A DNA stretch of 64,000 bases, from positions 606,121,137 through 606,185,136 of the forward strand of contig NC_081415.1 of NCBI RefSeq assembly GCF_030272615.1, written 5' to 3'. The DNA is from Cryptomeria japonica. Taxonomy: Eukaryota > Streptophyta > Pinopsida > Cupressales > Cupressaceae. Numbering within the stretch: the stretch's first letter is position 1; every line of letters begins with the position of its first letter. A program made the translations under genes and the position numbers. The notes below the pieces were generated by a model. The model was not told where the DNA came from and searched no databases. It worked only from the letters and a program-made list of their open reading frames with translations. Positions 33,845-45,660 of the stretch are shown piece by piece.

Positions 33845-34577
33845 TGTAGGTCAGACTTTAAAGTCCCAACTGCAAGTTCAAACAACATCATACGCAGGTT
33901 GGACTTTAAAGTCCGACCTACAAGGGAAAAACTTGACAAGCAATTGCATGTCGGACTTTAAAGTCCGATCTGCAACTTGGGAAGGAAACTCAAAATTCGC
34001 ACATCGGACTTTAAAGTCTGATGTGCAAAGAAAATCAATCAAAGATTGCATATCGGACTTTAAAGTCCGATATGCAAGAAGGGCAAACCTTAACTTGCAG
34101 GTCAGGAAAAATTCCCCAAACTGGACATAGACCTGCAAGTCAGGAAAATTTCCCCGACCTACACATGGACCTTGGCAAATTGAAACAAAAATAATCATGC
34201 AGGAAAAGACTCCTTGCAAGTCAGACTTTAAAGTCCGACATGCAACTTCCTTCTTGCTAAACTGCACATTAGACTTTAAAGTCTGATGTGCAAGGGAAAA
34301 TTCCATGCAAGTCCGACTTTAAACTCCGCTCTGCAGGAAAAGAACTGCCTACAGGTCGGACTTTAAAGTCCGATTTGCAGGGAAAGAACCAAAACATTGC
34401 ACATCGGACTTTAAAGTCCGATGTGCAATTCTAACAAAGAAAAACCTTGCAGGTCGGACTTTAAAGTCTGATCTATAGAGAAGATTGCCAAAACATTGCA
34501 CATCGGACTTTAAAGTCCGATGTGCAATTCTATCTAAGAAACACCCTGCAGGTCGGACTTTAAAGTCCAACCTGCAG
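33845..34577. repeat. Array of 13 palindromes with core GGACTTTAAAGTCC, left LTR
   Basis: Thirteen units of about 30 bp occur every 43-53 bp (a gap at 34080-34215 holds two units with another core). Each has the self-complementary core GGACTTTAAAGTCC, or a near match, with outer arms that mirror each other: TGCACATC facing GATGTGCA, TGCAGGTC facing GACCTGCA, TGCATATC facing GATATGCA. Units at about 34397 and 34496 are perfect 30-bp palindromes. The gap units pair similar arms around GGGAAAAATTCCC-like cores. They lie in U3, upstream of the TATA box. Confidence 0.92.
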
Positions 34578-34748
34578 GCAAAATTGCAACATCTAAAAAA
34601 CAAAAAAAATGAGAAAAACAAAAGACGAAAAGCAAAAGAGGCTAACCGACGGAGTCAATCAACCTTTCCTGAAGGACGTGAGGCATGAAACGAACCAGTT
34701 TCGTAGGGTTGCCTCATGATTTTAACCATGCTAAAATCAAGGACAACA

Positions 34749-35311
34749 ACTGGCTCTGACTGGGGAACAAGCTACAACACTTGAAGCTTGTAGAATCCAG
34801 AACTCCGAGTGCCTGTATCCATTCAGTTATAGAGTCAAGCAACAAAGACACAGACAACAAGACTGACACAAAGCAACCAATTAAAAACAAGACAAAAACT
34901 TATGCAACTACACTTATTAAAAATGGAAACTAACCTAACCTAAACTAACTGACCATAGAAACCTTCCTAAATGAAACCATTCACGGGCTCACAAAAGTAG
35001 CTGCCTTTCTTTAGTAGCTTGCATTTCCTTGCATGATCATAAGAAACTTTGTATAGATGGAGCACAAACAAGTGTACCAGGACTTGATGCAACATTCCTT
35101 GGAGGAGATGAACAAATCCACCTTCCTCTTGGGGTGAATCATATGTACTGCTGCCCCAAGGTGGAGTTTTGAAACCAGACTGCTCTTGCTTAGCTTAATA
35201 TACTTTTTTGGCTTCTTTCTCAAGTATCTCCTCTAGCTCATGTACAAGTGGGACCTCTAGCTTTCCATTAGCCTCCAACCAAGCAAGATGTTTGATTGGA
35301 CATCCTCTTGA
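34749..35311 (-). other. Downstream remainder of the gag-only interior
   Basis: On the minus strand, coding-like sequence continues after the gag stop at 35312, with HLAWLEANGKLEVPLVHELEEI and then, in another frame, a 70-codon segment (35011-35223). It is probably the decayed C-terminal end of the same protein. 34749-35010 shows nothing recognisable. Confidence 0.45.
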
Positions 35312-36661
35312 TCATACAAAGACTGAAACCTTCTTACTAGCTACAACTTGAACAACTGGTTTTTCAACCGTAACAACCTCATGCTGAACAGAATGATCTT
35401 CTTCATGTGATTCAGATGAAAACATGATTGCATTGTATGACTTAGTAGGTTTTTCACAAACTTCTGATTGGAGAGAATCATCAACAAGACTTGAACAAAA
35501 CTCTTCTATAGTGCTCATGAAAAGATCTTCATCAAGTTTTGGGGTAGGTCTCTTATGCAAGATATGTCCAAGTTCATGACCTTGGAGAATGAAAGCATTC
35601 ATTTCAACTTGACTAGGATCTTCATGCATGTTCACCTTTTCACATCTCATGATGTGATTGTCCTCCTCCATGGTACCTGGCATGGTCATTTCTTTTTGTT
35701 CAATAGCTTTCTGGAATTGCATAAACCAGATTTGAGAGTCGCCAGCTATGTCTGCTTCCTCCTCTTGGAATAGACCAACAAGATCACTTTGTTCAGATTT
35801 AGAGTCCTCCACTATTGCATTTGTTGATGGTGCCTCAAGTGCAAGCCCTTCTAGTGGTGAAGGAAGCTTGTCTTGATTTCTAGCTACATAACTAGGAGCA
35901 ATATTTGGATATGGCCTCCTAGGAATGTCTTCATAAGAGGAAGAAAATAAACCTTGAGCTATTTGCTTTTTGAGGGCAAGCAACTCATTAGCCAACCTTT
36001 GTACCATGGTATCTGCTCTCTTGGTAGACTATGATCCCAAAGAAGAGTTTTCTTTGGACCCATTTGACTCTATCTTTATCTTACCCACAAGGATAAGATC
36101 ATCTTTAACCTCAACTGCTAAGGTTTGTGTAGCTGCAAGGTCTCTTGGAATTGCTCTTCTCAACAAGAAACTCACCTCAGGTGACTGAGCATTCATGAAA
36201 AAGCACTTCAAATTTGCAGCGGTAGGCTAAGAAGCAACTAAGATGTGGTTATGCAACTTGTTGAATTTAGCAACAAATTCCCGCATGGGCTCTTATGGTT
36301 CTTTCTTCATTTGAGTCAATTGCACCAAGAGTGTATGCTCATCTTCTGTAGGTTTGAACCTTGACTCAAACCTTGTTTTGAGGCTAGCCCAATCTATGAT
36401 AGAATTATTTGGCAAATAGTAAAACCAATCAGCAGCTACACCTTGTAAGGTTTCAATAAATAACCTTACAGATATATCTTCATGTTCAACTCCCAAAACA
36501 CCACATGCAATATAAAATGCAGCGAAGTGTTCATCAGGATGCTGAGCACCATCACCCAAAAACTTGGGAAAGTTCTTTCGTGAACCATCAGGAAGAACAT
36601 GTAAGGGTAGAGTCAAGTTCAATGGACCAAAAGCATTCCCCCAAGGACCTTGAGCTGCCAT
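35312..36661 (-). pseudogene. gag: Gag protein of the gag-only element
   Basis: ATG at 36661 opens a 450-codon frame, interrupted in frame at 36293-36295, about 36227 and about 36029. The N-terminal half has the Retrotrans_gag capsid pattern: FPKFLGDGAQHPDEHFAAFY, SVRLFIETLQGVAADWFYYLP, then DWASLKTRFESRF. No CCHC knuckle is seen. The C-terminal half is acidic and unfamiliar (residues about 240-450). In the family, Gag assembles the particle and packages RNA. A gag-only element can be copied if another element supplies pol. It sits alone between the LTRs, about 130 nt from the primer site. Confidence 0.82.
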
Positions 36662-36769
36662 TTTGCATATCCTTGGTGAAAGTTTGATAAATTATAAGGA
36701 AAGGAATTACAATGAATAGGATACCGGTATACTTCAACCAAAAGCATGAGGCTTTTGGATGCGTATTCG

Positions 36770-36788
36770 ATCCCCACTAGAGTTGCCA
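36770..36788 (-). other. Primer binding site of the gag-only element
   Basis: The minus strand reads TGGCAACTCTAGTGGGGAT, six bases after the 5' LTR end. It begins TGG and resembles TGGCGACTC...GGGGA primer sites of plant gypsy elements. It differs from the Tat element's primer site at 26843. Confidence 0.65.
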
Positions 36789-36794
36789 AAAAAC

Positions 36795-38961
36795 TGTTGG
36801 TTGAAAATTTTGTACACGGGGAAATATACAAAATTGTGGCTTCAACCACAGTGTGTGAGTAAAACTCTCCTAATTAAGGGAAGGCTCCCCCTATCTACAA
36901 ACTAAACTAATCTAATATGGGTGGGACAATAGTCTTTCTTCTTCTTTCAGGAAAAAACTATACTCTTTTCTCTTCTCAGAAAAGTAATAGCAATTGGGAA
37001 TAAATAACAGCAAATATAGAAACGAGACTTCTTTGTAGGATTTTTGGAACATAAAGGGAAGCAAAGTTTCCATGAAGGCACAAAGACCTTCATCACTTCC
37101 CCAAGATGGGAAAATAGAAAGAGAGCTCAAAGTCTTCAACTATCTATTCTCCTATCAACCTTTTTAGATGATTTTCTCCTAACTAAGCACAATATGTAGC
37201 AGCTCAAAGTCTAACTACATGATGCACTTCAACTCACATGCACAAGTTTTAAAAATAGAAGCAGCACAAAGTCTATAAGCTATCTTCCCACTTTAGCTTT
37301 CCACACTAGTTTCAGATATGATAAGCAACTCAAAGTCTACAAGACCAAATCTGAAAACCAAACATATAACTCTAAATACAATTAGCAGCTCAAAGTCTGC
37401 AAGATTGAATTTAAATCCCTCTTTCACAATAGAACAAAACTCACAATCAACTCTAGAAAATGTCGTCACATAACAACTTGAATTGGCACAAAGTCTCAAC
37501 ACAACTTGCCTCTTTTATTGAAAACAATCTGATGTACATCTAAACTCAAAGTCTTAGAGTGCACATACAAACTAGCAGAATTTTGTTGCATTGCCAAAAA
37601 GATCCATATTTACAAATGAGGATCCTCCTTATATAGGAAAATGTTGGAGAAAAATGTGGGCACAGTTGACTAATTCAACTGCACAGTCCCACTTGACTAC
37701 AACTTCAGCAGAAAGAAAATATGCAGCTACGAGAAAACTTGCAGCATCTAACAGTGCAACTACATGAAAAGAAAGTGTCAAAAAGAGGACACTTTATTCA
37801 TCTTTCTCCTCCTCATTAGATTTCTGAAATTCTTCAAACCGAGCTAAAGCAACTTACATCTTAGCTTTGTCTAGCGCCATATCAACAATCTCATCAGCGC
37901 ATCTTCTTTTCTTTATCGATTTGCTGGGAGAGGGCTTAGACATTTCAACATGGATCATTAGTGTTCTGAAAATGATCACCATCAGACAACCAAATTTCAT
38001 CAATCAGAACAAGAAAAAGGAGTCAAAAATGACTTAGGAGACAAAAAGGGAAAAACTTGCAAGTCAGACTTTAAAGTCCGAACTGCAAGTTCAAACAACA
38101 TCATATGCAGGTCGGACTTTAAAGTCTAACCTGCAAGGGAAAAACTTGACAAGCAACTGCATGTCGGAGTTTAAAGTCTGATCTGCAACTTGGGAAGGAA
38201 ACTCAAAATTCACACATCGGACTTTAAAGTTCGCTGTGCAAAGAAAATCAATCAAAGATTGCATATCAGACTTTAAAGTCCGATATGCGAGAAGGGCAAA
38301 CCTTAACTTGCAGGTCGGGAAAAATTCCCCGACTTGCACATAGACCTGCAGGTCGAGAAAAATTCCCCGACCTGCACATGGACCTTGGTGAATTGAAACA
38401 AAAATAATCATGCAGGAAAAGACTCCTTGCAAGTCAGACTTTAAAGTTTGACATGCAACTTCCTTCTTGCTAAACTGCACATCGGACTTTAAAGTTTGAT
38501 ATGCAAGGGAAAAGTCCCTGCAGGTCGGACTTTAAAGTCCGCTCTGCAGGAAAAGAACTGCCTACAGGTTGGACTTTAAAGTCCAATCTGCAGGGAAAGA
38601 ACCAAAACATTGCACATCGGACTTTAATGTCCGATGTGCAATTCTAACAAAGAAAAACCCTGCAGGTCGGACTTTAAAGTCCGATCTGCAGAGAAGATTG
38701 CCAAAACATTGCACATCGGACTTTAAAGTCCAATGTGCAATTCTATCTAAGAAACACCCTACAGGTCGGACTTTAAAGTCCAACCTATAGGCAAAACTGC
38801 AAAATCTAAAAAACAAAAAAAATGAGAAAAACAAAAGATGAAAAGCAAAAGAGGCTAATTGACGGAGTCAATCAACCTTTCTCGAAGGACGTGAGGCACG
38901 AAACAAACTAGTTTCATAGGGTTGCCTCACGATTTTAGCTGCGCTAAAATCGAGGACAACA
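36795..38961 (-). repeat. Right (5') LTR of the gag-only element
   Basis: 2167 bp, same organisation as the left copy. Differences between the two LTRs are mainly transitions and are visibly denser within the palindrome array than in the flanks. Confidence 0.9.
38058..38790. repeat. Array of 13 palindromes, right LTR
   Basis: The counterpart of 33845-34577 with the same order of arm types. Several units now carry single changes in one arm only (for example GGACTTTAATGTCC at about 38619). The two alternative-core units at about 38310-38385 (GGGAAAAATTCCCC between GGTC and GAC arms) are better preserved here. Confidence 0.92.
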
Positions 38962-39311
38962 TTTATGAGATGGTATTGAGTGTTTAGAGGATTCCCGAAT
39001 TTCTCAGATGTCTTGGATTTTTGGAAGTTGTGTTGTTAATATTATTCAGTGCTATCCTTGGGTCCAAATTGTTCTGGAAGTCAAGGTTTTGGTTCAAATG
39101 TTGATATTGTGCTATAATTGTTTAGTGTGTGGATATTGTTTTAGGTTCGGCTTTTTGGCAAGATGTGTAGTGTGTTGATGAGTTCCATGAGGAACATTAT
39201 GATGAGGTCTACTTCCCATTCCTTCCCACCACCAAAATGTTTAGTGGAGACCTATTTTAGATATTTGTCTTGGCCGACTTTGAGGATAATGTTTTTTTTT
39301 GAAGAGAACAT

Positions 39312-40642
39312 TGTTGGCAAGAACAAGGAAGGAAAACTGAGAGGGGGGGGGGTGAATCAGTTTTCACTAGATTAAACCAATTAAGTACAATCTCAAATCT
39401 GATCAACTGCAACAAAAATAAAGATAACAACAATAACAACAAAATACATAACACCAATATTTTTTATGTGGAAAACCCGGTTAAGAGAAAAACCATGGTG
39501 GGAACCTACCCACAATGAGATGATACTTTGCAGTAGTATGTGTAAATATTACAATAGGAAATACACATGCATCCGAGCACACTTCCTATAGTTCACTGCT
39601 CAAATTACAATGACCCAGAAGGATCCAACCCACAAGGAAGATTCATTATCTTACAAAAAGATTCGGACTACAATTCGCAAAGAATGAACTGCAAAATTAG
39701 CATATGCTAATGCTTGATGACAGTTTTGGTTAAGCTCAAATGTCTTCCCTTCAAAAGATTAACTCACTTGATCACACATACACCACTCCCTGATAATGCA
39801 GACTCCACAATCGACACCAAATTACATGAACATTACACCCTTCTATACAAATCATCAACCTTGACTACAAGGCCAGCCAAACCCATAACACCTAATTACA
39901 AAATTACATCACACGATGCATAAATAAACCATTGGACCAATACAATACCATAGACAACATATCATGGACCTAAATCAACTCCTCAAACACGCACCACCAC
40001 CGGAAATCATGATAAGATCAACCGCAACACGTTACATCACCAAAATACCGCATAACACCAAGAATATCACCAGACCAAGAAGATCATCAAGATCTTGCAC
40101 AATAATAAATGTGAACCACCAAAACAAATAGGACATGATTAGGAAACACCAACAAGAATGATAGAACCATCTGCAATAGCTACACCAACACCACTTATGC
40201 AAATCTCCATCAATCAATATGCTAACATTCAAGAACACTTAACAACAATAACTCGGCTAAGAAATATAGCTTCTGTAGCACCAAATCATGAACCATTTGA
40301 AATGAAGATACACACAAATATCCCAAACACTCTCCCAAATCTGCAACACAAGGTATGATCATATCGGAGCACAACAGATCAAACACCAGAATACTGCAAC
40401 ATTGAACACACAAAACCAGTCTCCATATTGAAATTCACAACTTGACCAAATCATCACAAAGCATCATGAAATCAATAAAAAATGAAGTATCTCTAGTTGA
40501 TTCAACATCCTAAACAGATAAACCAACCAGATCAACTCACTTCAATCACCAGATCACCAAAGCAATTCTCTGCAACACCAAAACACAGGAATATGTTGAC
40601 ATTAATGACAACAACATATCCTAACAGCAGAAATATCCAACA
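39312..40642 (-). mobile_element. Solo copia-type LTR, diverged relative of the 11-32 kb copia LTR
   Basis: It matches that LTR in order: GTGAATCAG next to a G run (39341-39360), GTGGGAACCTACCCACAA (39498-39515), TATTACAATAGGAAATACAC, CACTGCTCAAA, and TTGACATTAATGACAA (40596-40611). There is no adjoining primer site or purine tract, so it is a solo copy. The exact ends and target duplication are uncertain. Confidence 0.65.
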
Positions 40643-41134
40643 AGCAAATATAAGAGTTTGATCTGGATGAGTTAAGGTGTGGCTTTTTGTGTTGAAGACA
40701 AGTGAGATTGAAAGAATCTAGTTGTTGTGATGTGTTGTGTTGCAAATTGATACTGGAAACAGTCTTGGCAGTGTAAATTGTGTTTTCAATGGTGGATTCT
40801 CTTGTATCTTTCTCTCTTCAATAGTGAGCCTCTTTCAGGGGCAGTGAGCCTTTTTGGGTAGTGAGACCTCCCATAGTAAGCATCCCAATAGTGAGTCATC
40901 CATTATAAAGATCACCTTAACTGGTGTCACCTTAATCCATGTTTATATATTGAGAATTAGAATTCTTCGTGGTTTTTCCCTTCTTGGGTTTTCCACGTAA
41001 ATTCTAGTGTTTCCTGTATTTGATCTATTTTGTGCACATGCTTTCATGTTTATCTGTTATATTAATTCTGCTAGTTATTCCATATTTGTGAATTAAGTTT
41101 AAAGAGGGAATTTTTACGATCAACAGATTCACCG

Positions 41135-41162
41135 CCCCCCCCCCCCCCCCCCCCCCCCCCCC
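41135..41162 (+). repeat. 28-bp poly-C run
   Basis: It sits at the GATTCACC(C)n TCTCAG box near the 3' end of the solo LTR. Other copia LTRs here have 7-10 C at this place, so it has expanded, in the genome or during sequencing. Confidence 0.9.
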
Positions 41163-41188
41163 ATCTCAGTTGCCTGGACATTCAACAC

Positions 41189-41540
41189 CAAGACTATCCC
41201 TTCTTCCATCATCATGTAACACTTTTCATTGCTAGGAAAGATAAATTATGGTTCTAACATTGCTAAAGAACTTTCTTAAGATTTTTTAATACTTTATCAT
41301 AAATTTCATTGTATGTGGTAAAATTATTCATGCACACTTTCATATAGTCATGAGTGATATCTAAAAAGATGCTCATGACAACCCTCAAGAATGTAATGAG
41401 GGTATTACGAAGTTTGAATGGGAGGACTAAATAGGCTAATGGACAAGTGAATGTTATCTTGTCTTGATCCTCTAGTGCAATCTTTCTTTGGTTGCAATCA
41501 ATGAATCCATCCAAAAAGGAGAAATACTTCTTCTCCACTA
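41189..41540 (-). pseudogene. Ty3/gypsy reverse transcriptase relic, N-terminal part
   Basis: The minus strand reads YFSFLDGFIDCNQRKIALEDQDKITFTC..., then LPFKLRNTLITFLRVVMSIF and MKVCMNNFTTYN. It aligns with the FLDGFSGYNQI, MPFGLCNAPATFQR and FMDDF boxes of Ty3/gypsy RT; the catalytic MDD has become MNN. After further decayed sequence the frame reaches EEGIVL at about 41190, where the solo LTR interrupts it; the enzyme resumes at 32483. Confidence 0.8.
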
Positions 41541-42588
41541 GATATCGTAGTACCTAATCAATGAAATGTAGAGGAAATGGTCTCCTTTTGTTGCTAAATT
41601 AAGATCCCTATAATTCACATAGACTTGTTATTTCCCACCCCTTTCAGGCCCTATAACAAGAGGTGAGATCCACCAACTATCACATATAGGGTAGATAAAA
41701 CCAATATCCAAACCTTTTGCACTTCAACTTTCATAATTTCTCAAACAACAAGATTCATTTTCCTATGGGGCTATTTGATTAGCCTATAGTCCTCTTTGAT
41801 GTATATTACATGTGAGTACACAAATTAGGATTCAAGCCTTTCATGTCATGATATTCCTAGGCAAATATTGTTTTATGGTTTTGCAACATGGCTATTAACT
41901 CTATATATTGTTGTATGTTAAATATTTATGTTAAGGAATGTGCTTGGTGTTATTTCGGCCTGCTTAGTCGAGGTTATCATGGAGACAATGTCTACACTAA
42001 CATACTAAGATCATAGTAATGAGGCAACAACTCATTAAAAAAGTGGGTAGATGAAATGTAATTAATGAAAGACGCTACATGAAGAATGCTATGTAACAAG
42101 AAAGACAAACATGCTAGACAAGAGTTTTTTTGTAGGTCTCTTGCATAGTTATTTTTTGTAATGTTGGAGAGTATACCGTTCTCATTTTATAACTAAATCA
42201 TGGGATTATTTTCAACTGTCATCATTGTTTATAAGGCATTTAAATCATTATCCTCCCGAGGTTTGGTGAAACTGGTTGATCTTTCTTAATAAAGGGTTGT
42301 GCAAGTGGGTAAAAAAAATGAATTATTTATCATATTCTCATTAGAAATTATCATATCTATAGATATGAAGCCTATAAAATCATTTGCAATTTTCAACCAT
42401 GGACAATCTAAGATGAGGGGATATCCACCTAGATTGGCCTTTTATTGAAGAACCATGAAATATGCAGGGTACTCCAATGAATCTAGTGTGATGGCCAAAT
42501 CACCAATGATACAATTAGGTTTATTAATTGAATTATCTATTAATTGGAGTACTATAGGGGTAGGTCGAAGTTTGACTAATTAAAGATT

Positions 42589-42840
42589 TTACATGGTATC
42601 TCTAATCATAACATTAATGGTTGCAACTAAGTCAATTAAGGTATTGTATATTAGAATGCCACTAATGGACACATCTACGCCTAGGCTACAAAGGTTTGTA
42701 TATTTTGGAACAATCACCTTGTCTAGCATCATATCGGTTAGTTGTCCCACAACATAGACAATTTGGGTATCTTTCTTTTTTTGTCTAGTTTCTTTAAACA
42801 TAATCTAGTTGTTTTATTACAAATAGAAACAACTTTGATG
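42589..42840 (-). pseudogene. Ty3/gypsy protease relic
   Basis: GVDVSISGILIYNTLIDLVATINVM on the minus strand corresponds to the retroviral-type protease segment with D-L-G-A-A-I-N-V-M; the active-site Gly is Val here. It lies at the expected place between gag (45160-45660) and RT. Confidence 0.65.
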
Positions 42841-45159
42841 ACTTGAAACGAGGGAATTTTTACACAAACATTTTTCACTTATCTAAGTCAAATGCATGTT
42901 CAAGGTCATGCTTCTTGATATTTAGTCTTTCTAGGAATGGAGGTTCTTTATTGATAAGTTCCTCATGCTCAAGGTGCTAATTTAGATGATTAGGTCGTGG
43001 ATTAGCTTCATTGGAATATTTCTCAAAGAAATTTCTACGATTAATTGTGAAGTTGGAATAGTTACTATTTCCATAGAATTGAGTTGTACATTGCTAATAT
43101 AAATGACAAAGGTAGCATACTGAAAAGTGTCATTAAAATAAGACTGTTGGATAGGCTTACTATTAGGATTGGGTGCAAGGTAAGTTGGTAGTTGCATATA
43201 TATTGGTGGACTAGGAGTAGGATTAGTAGGGTTTGGCAAAATTGCTAGTTGTGAGGGCAATTCCTATAGTTGTTGTAGGTATCTTGTGTTGGGATTAAGC
43301 CAAGGTTGGCTCCCCCTCCATTGTTGTTTCTCATATGAAGATTGGGAGGATTTCAAATATTTGTTTTGGCCTTGTGATTGATATTGCTAAATTATGGCTA
43401 GGACCCTTAGAAGTGAATCCATATAGGAGGCCCATAATTTGGTCATGTTAGAGGTGGTTGATTCTACCATGGAAAATTGTTTGTAAGAGAATTTGAGAAA
43501 GGAGAATAATATGAAAGTGCATCCAAAAGGGTACCTTGTCATTGATTCCATGGTTTCCAATGTGCTTGGTAGAATTATTGGTCGTCCTCATCTTCCAATG
43601 TCTTGAAATCTACTCACTCATATTTGTTTTCTATACTCACCACCCTTCTACACTTGTAGTCCCCTTTCTTCTAGTGGTAGTGTAGGCAATGTTTTTCAAG
43701 AGTTACTTTTGTGTCGTCTTACTTCATTCACACTTGCAAGGTGTAGTGTCATAAATTGTAACCCCTTTACAATTTTATACTCCTTTTTGGGCCCTTTCTT
43801 TAGTGTTCTCTCTCATAGCTCATTTTAAGCCTATTTATGACCCTATCACATCCAAATTATCTTCATATGCTAATTTGGTGATGAAATCCTAAGTCTTGGG
43901 ACCCTTTATTATTCAATCATCATTTTTTGCTCCTTTTCTGGGTGGAATAGGGAACCTAGCACGATAGTCCTAGTGGACTAGGGCACCTAGCATCATAGTC
44001 TCTCTAGAAAGGGCCCAAAATCAAACATGTGTGTGTCTGTTCCTACCATTTGTGATTCAATCCTAATATTTTGATATGACCCTTGGAAGTTGGCCTAAAG
44101 TAGGAAATACCTTGGGAACCTTATATAAAGGAATCATTTCTAATCATTTGCATCATAACATAAATTAAGATAATTGTGAGTTCTTAATCATTTAGCAAAC
44201 ATCTTTAGACTTCTAGTGTTATGGAGAAGCAAGCTACAACAATCTACATTCAAGTATTCTTTTGTGATTGATCTTGTCATAACATGTCATGTTATTGCAT
44301 CAAAACTTAAAGGACTTGTCTAAAGAGCATTGCATCACCATCATTATCAAATCTTAAGGTAATATCATTACAATTCAAGTATTTCAATTTTTATTTATCC
44401 TCTACCCTACCAAGGGTAAGCTCTATTTCCATCATCATAGTTATAGTGGTGGTGAAAACATGAATAGAGGGTTATAGATTTGACTATTGAACGTGATAGA
44501 AGCACATAGTAGACTAAGGCTCACAATTAAAGATTTTGAATAGGTGAAAACCCTAGGTCTATGCCAATTAGCTCCATAGTCTGACTTTTTTGGCTAAATT
44601 TTGGAGGAAGAGATCTATAGAACATCATGATTAGAAATCCAAAAGCTCAATTGACAAAAACACCTTCAAGTCTAAGGGGTCTACCTCCATACACAAACAT
44701 TTTCAACCCTAGATTTTAGTGATAGGTTCCTTTTTGCCTCTCATTTCTAGATGTGTATTTCTAAGTTGATTTTCAGTTATGTATCTATCTATTTATGTTG
44801 AATATTGTCAATTTTGCATCATTTATTATCATAGTGATATCTTAGCATATCAAATCAAAGAGGAAATAAATAACATATAGCATCCAACTCTTCTTTCGAA
44901 TTGAATTTTAATCTTACTAATTATTCCCCCAATGAAAAGTTAAAATAGTGATTAAACAAGTTCTTAGTTTACATTCCTAGGCTAAGACTCCTATTTCCAC
45001 ACATTTCACAAAGTGTAAAGTTGAGTCACCACGTGGTTGATTATGTATTTCTTCATGTCCTTCAATAGGTTTGTACGCTCCATTCATGAGACTCTCATGT
45101 CTATTTTGGTAGTCATTGATCTAAAGTTGTGTGTCTTTTTCATTATGGCAAATAATTTC
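42841..45159 (-). other. Decayed gag-protease interval of the old Ty3/gypsy element
   Basis: Only short open segments remain (for example 42982-43260, Pro/Asn-rich). No zinc knuckle could be placed. Plus-strand frames show nothing recognisable. Confidence 0.45.
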
Positions 45160-45660
45160 TACACAATTGGCAAACATCCTCCCATGGAACTTGAGATATG
45201 AGTCCTGATCCTATTAAGTCCATGGTCTACAATCATTTCTCATTAACTCCATGTAAGAATATTAATTTCAAGGAATATCTAATAAGTCAAATTTGTTTAG
45301 ATTTTTGGAGACAAAACATGAATCTTTCTGCATAGTCTTTTAATGGTTTATCATCCTTCTAAGTCACTTTCAAGATATCATCTCCTTTCATGCCCCTTCC
45401 CATGCAATAACCCTCATACTTCTTCAAAAAAAATTATTTCATAGTATCTCATTCACTGTATTTCTTCCTAGTCCCATGAACCATCTTAAAGTGAGTCCTA
45501 TAATGTGGCTAGAAATAATTTTAGTTTGTCTGTATCTGTAGTATAATTATAACTCCTACAAAGTGCATCAAATTCAAATATGAATGTATCAAGTTCTTTT
45601 ATCATTGGGCCATAGAAGTTAGGGAGTGCATAGGGGTATATTTTCATAGCAAAACTTCTT
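45160..45660 (-). pseudogene. Ty3/gypsy gag relic
   Basis: The minus strand reads LPNFYGPMIKELDTFIFEF, then DALCRSYNYTTDTDKLKLF. This is the plant Retrotrans_gag capsid segment; later parts carry many stops. With the protease and RT relics it defines one old minus-strand element from about 46 kb to about 31.9 kb. Confidence 0.68.

Larger units (their letters stand above)
32580..34748 (-). repeat. Left (3') LTR of the gag-only element
   Basis: 2169 bp. On the element's sense strand the layout is U3 with palindrome array (34577 to 33845), TATA box (33414-33424), then a transcribed part with repeated CAAAGTCT words. No clear polypurine tract abuts it at 34749, which is unusual. Confidence 0.9.
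32580..38961 (-). mobile_element. Non-autonomous gag-only LTR element (TR-GAG type)
   Basis: Two LTRs (2169 and 2167 bp, a few percent divergent by eye) start TGTTGG and end GACAACA on the plus strand. Flanks TGTAT (32575-32579) and TTTAT (38962-38966) are a 4-of-5 target duplication. The 2.05-kb interior encodes only a gag on the minus strand plus a primer site; no protease, RT or integrase is present. It would need proteins from another element. Its LTRs carry an array of palindromes upstream of the TATA box. Confidence 0.88.
32489..41187 (+). mobile_element. Old copia-type solo LTR, split by two younger elements
   Basis: The outer ends TGTTAGCATT (32489) and ATTCAACA (41187) lie between TTAAG (32484-32488) and CCAAG (41188-41192), a degenerate 5-bp duplication inside a conserved RT codon stretch. 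Remaining LTR pieces are 32489-32579, 38962 to about 39311, and about 40643-41187, totalling roughly 1 kb. They show copia LTR landmarks in plus orientation: TTGTCATTGATGTCAA near the start, GGGTTTTCCACGTAAA at about 40994, and GATTCACC plus poly-C plus TCTCAG at the end. Confidence 0.7.

Noticed and set aside
33845-34577. CRISPR-like array in the regularly spaced palindromes
   Set aside because: The spacers are similar to each other, the units are palindromic, the context is an LTR in a plant genome, and no Cas gene is present.
33878-34621. Cys/Arg-rich frames with RTLKSD repeats on both strands
   Set aside because: They are translations of the palindrome array; symmetry makes both strands open.
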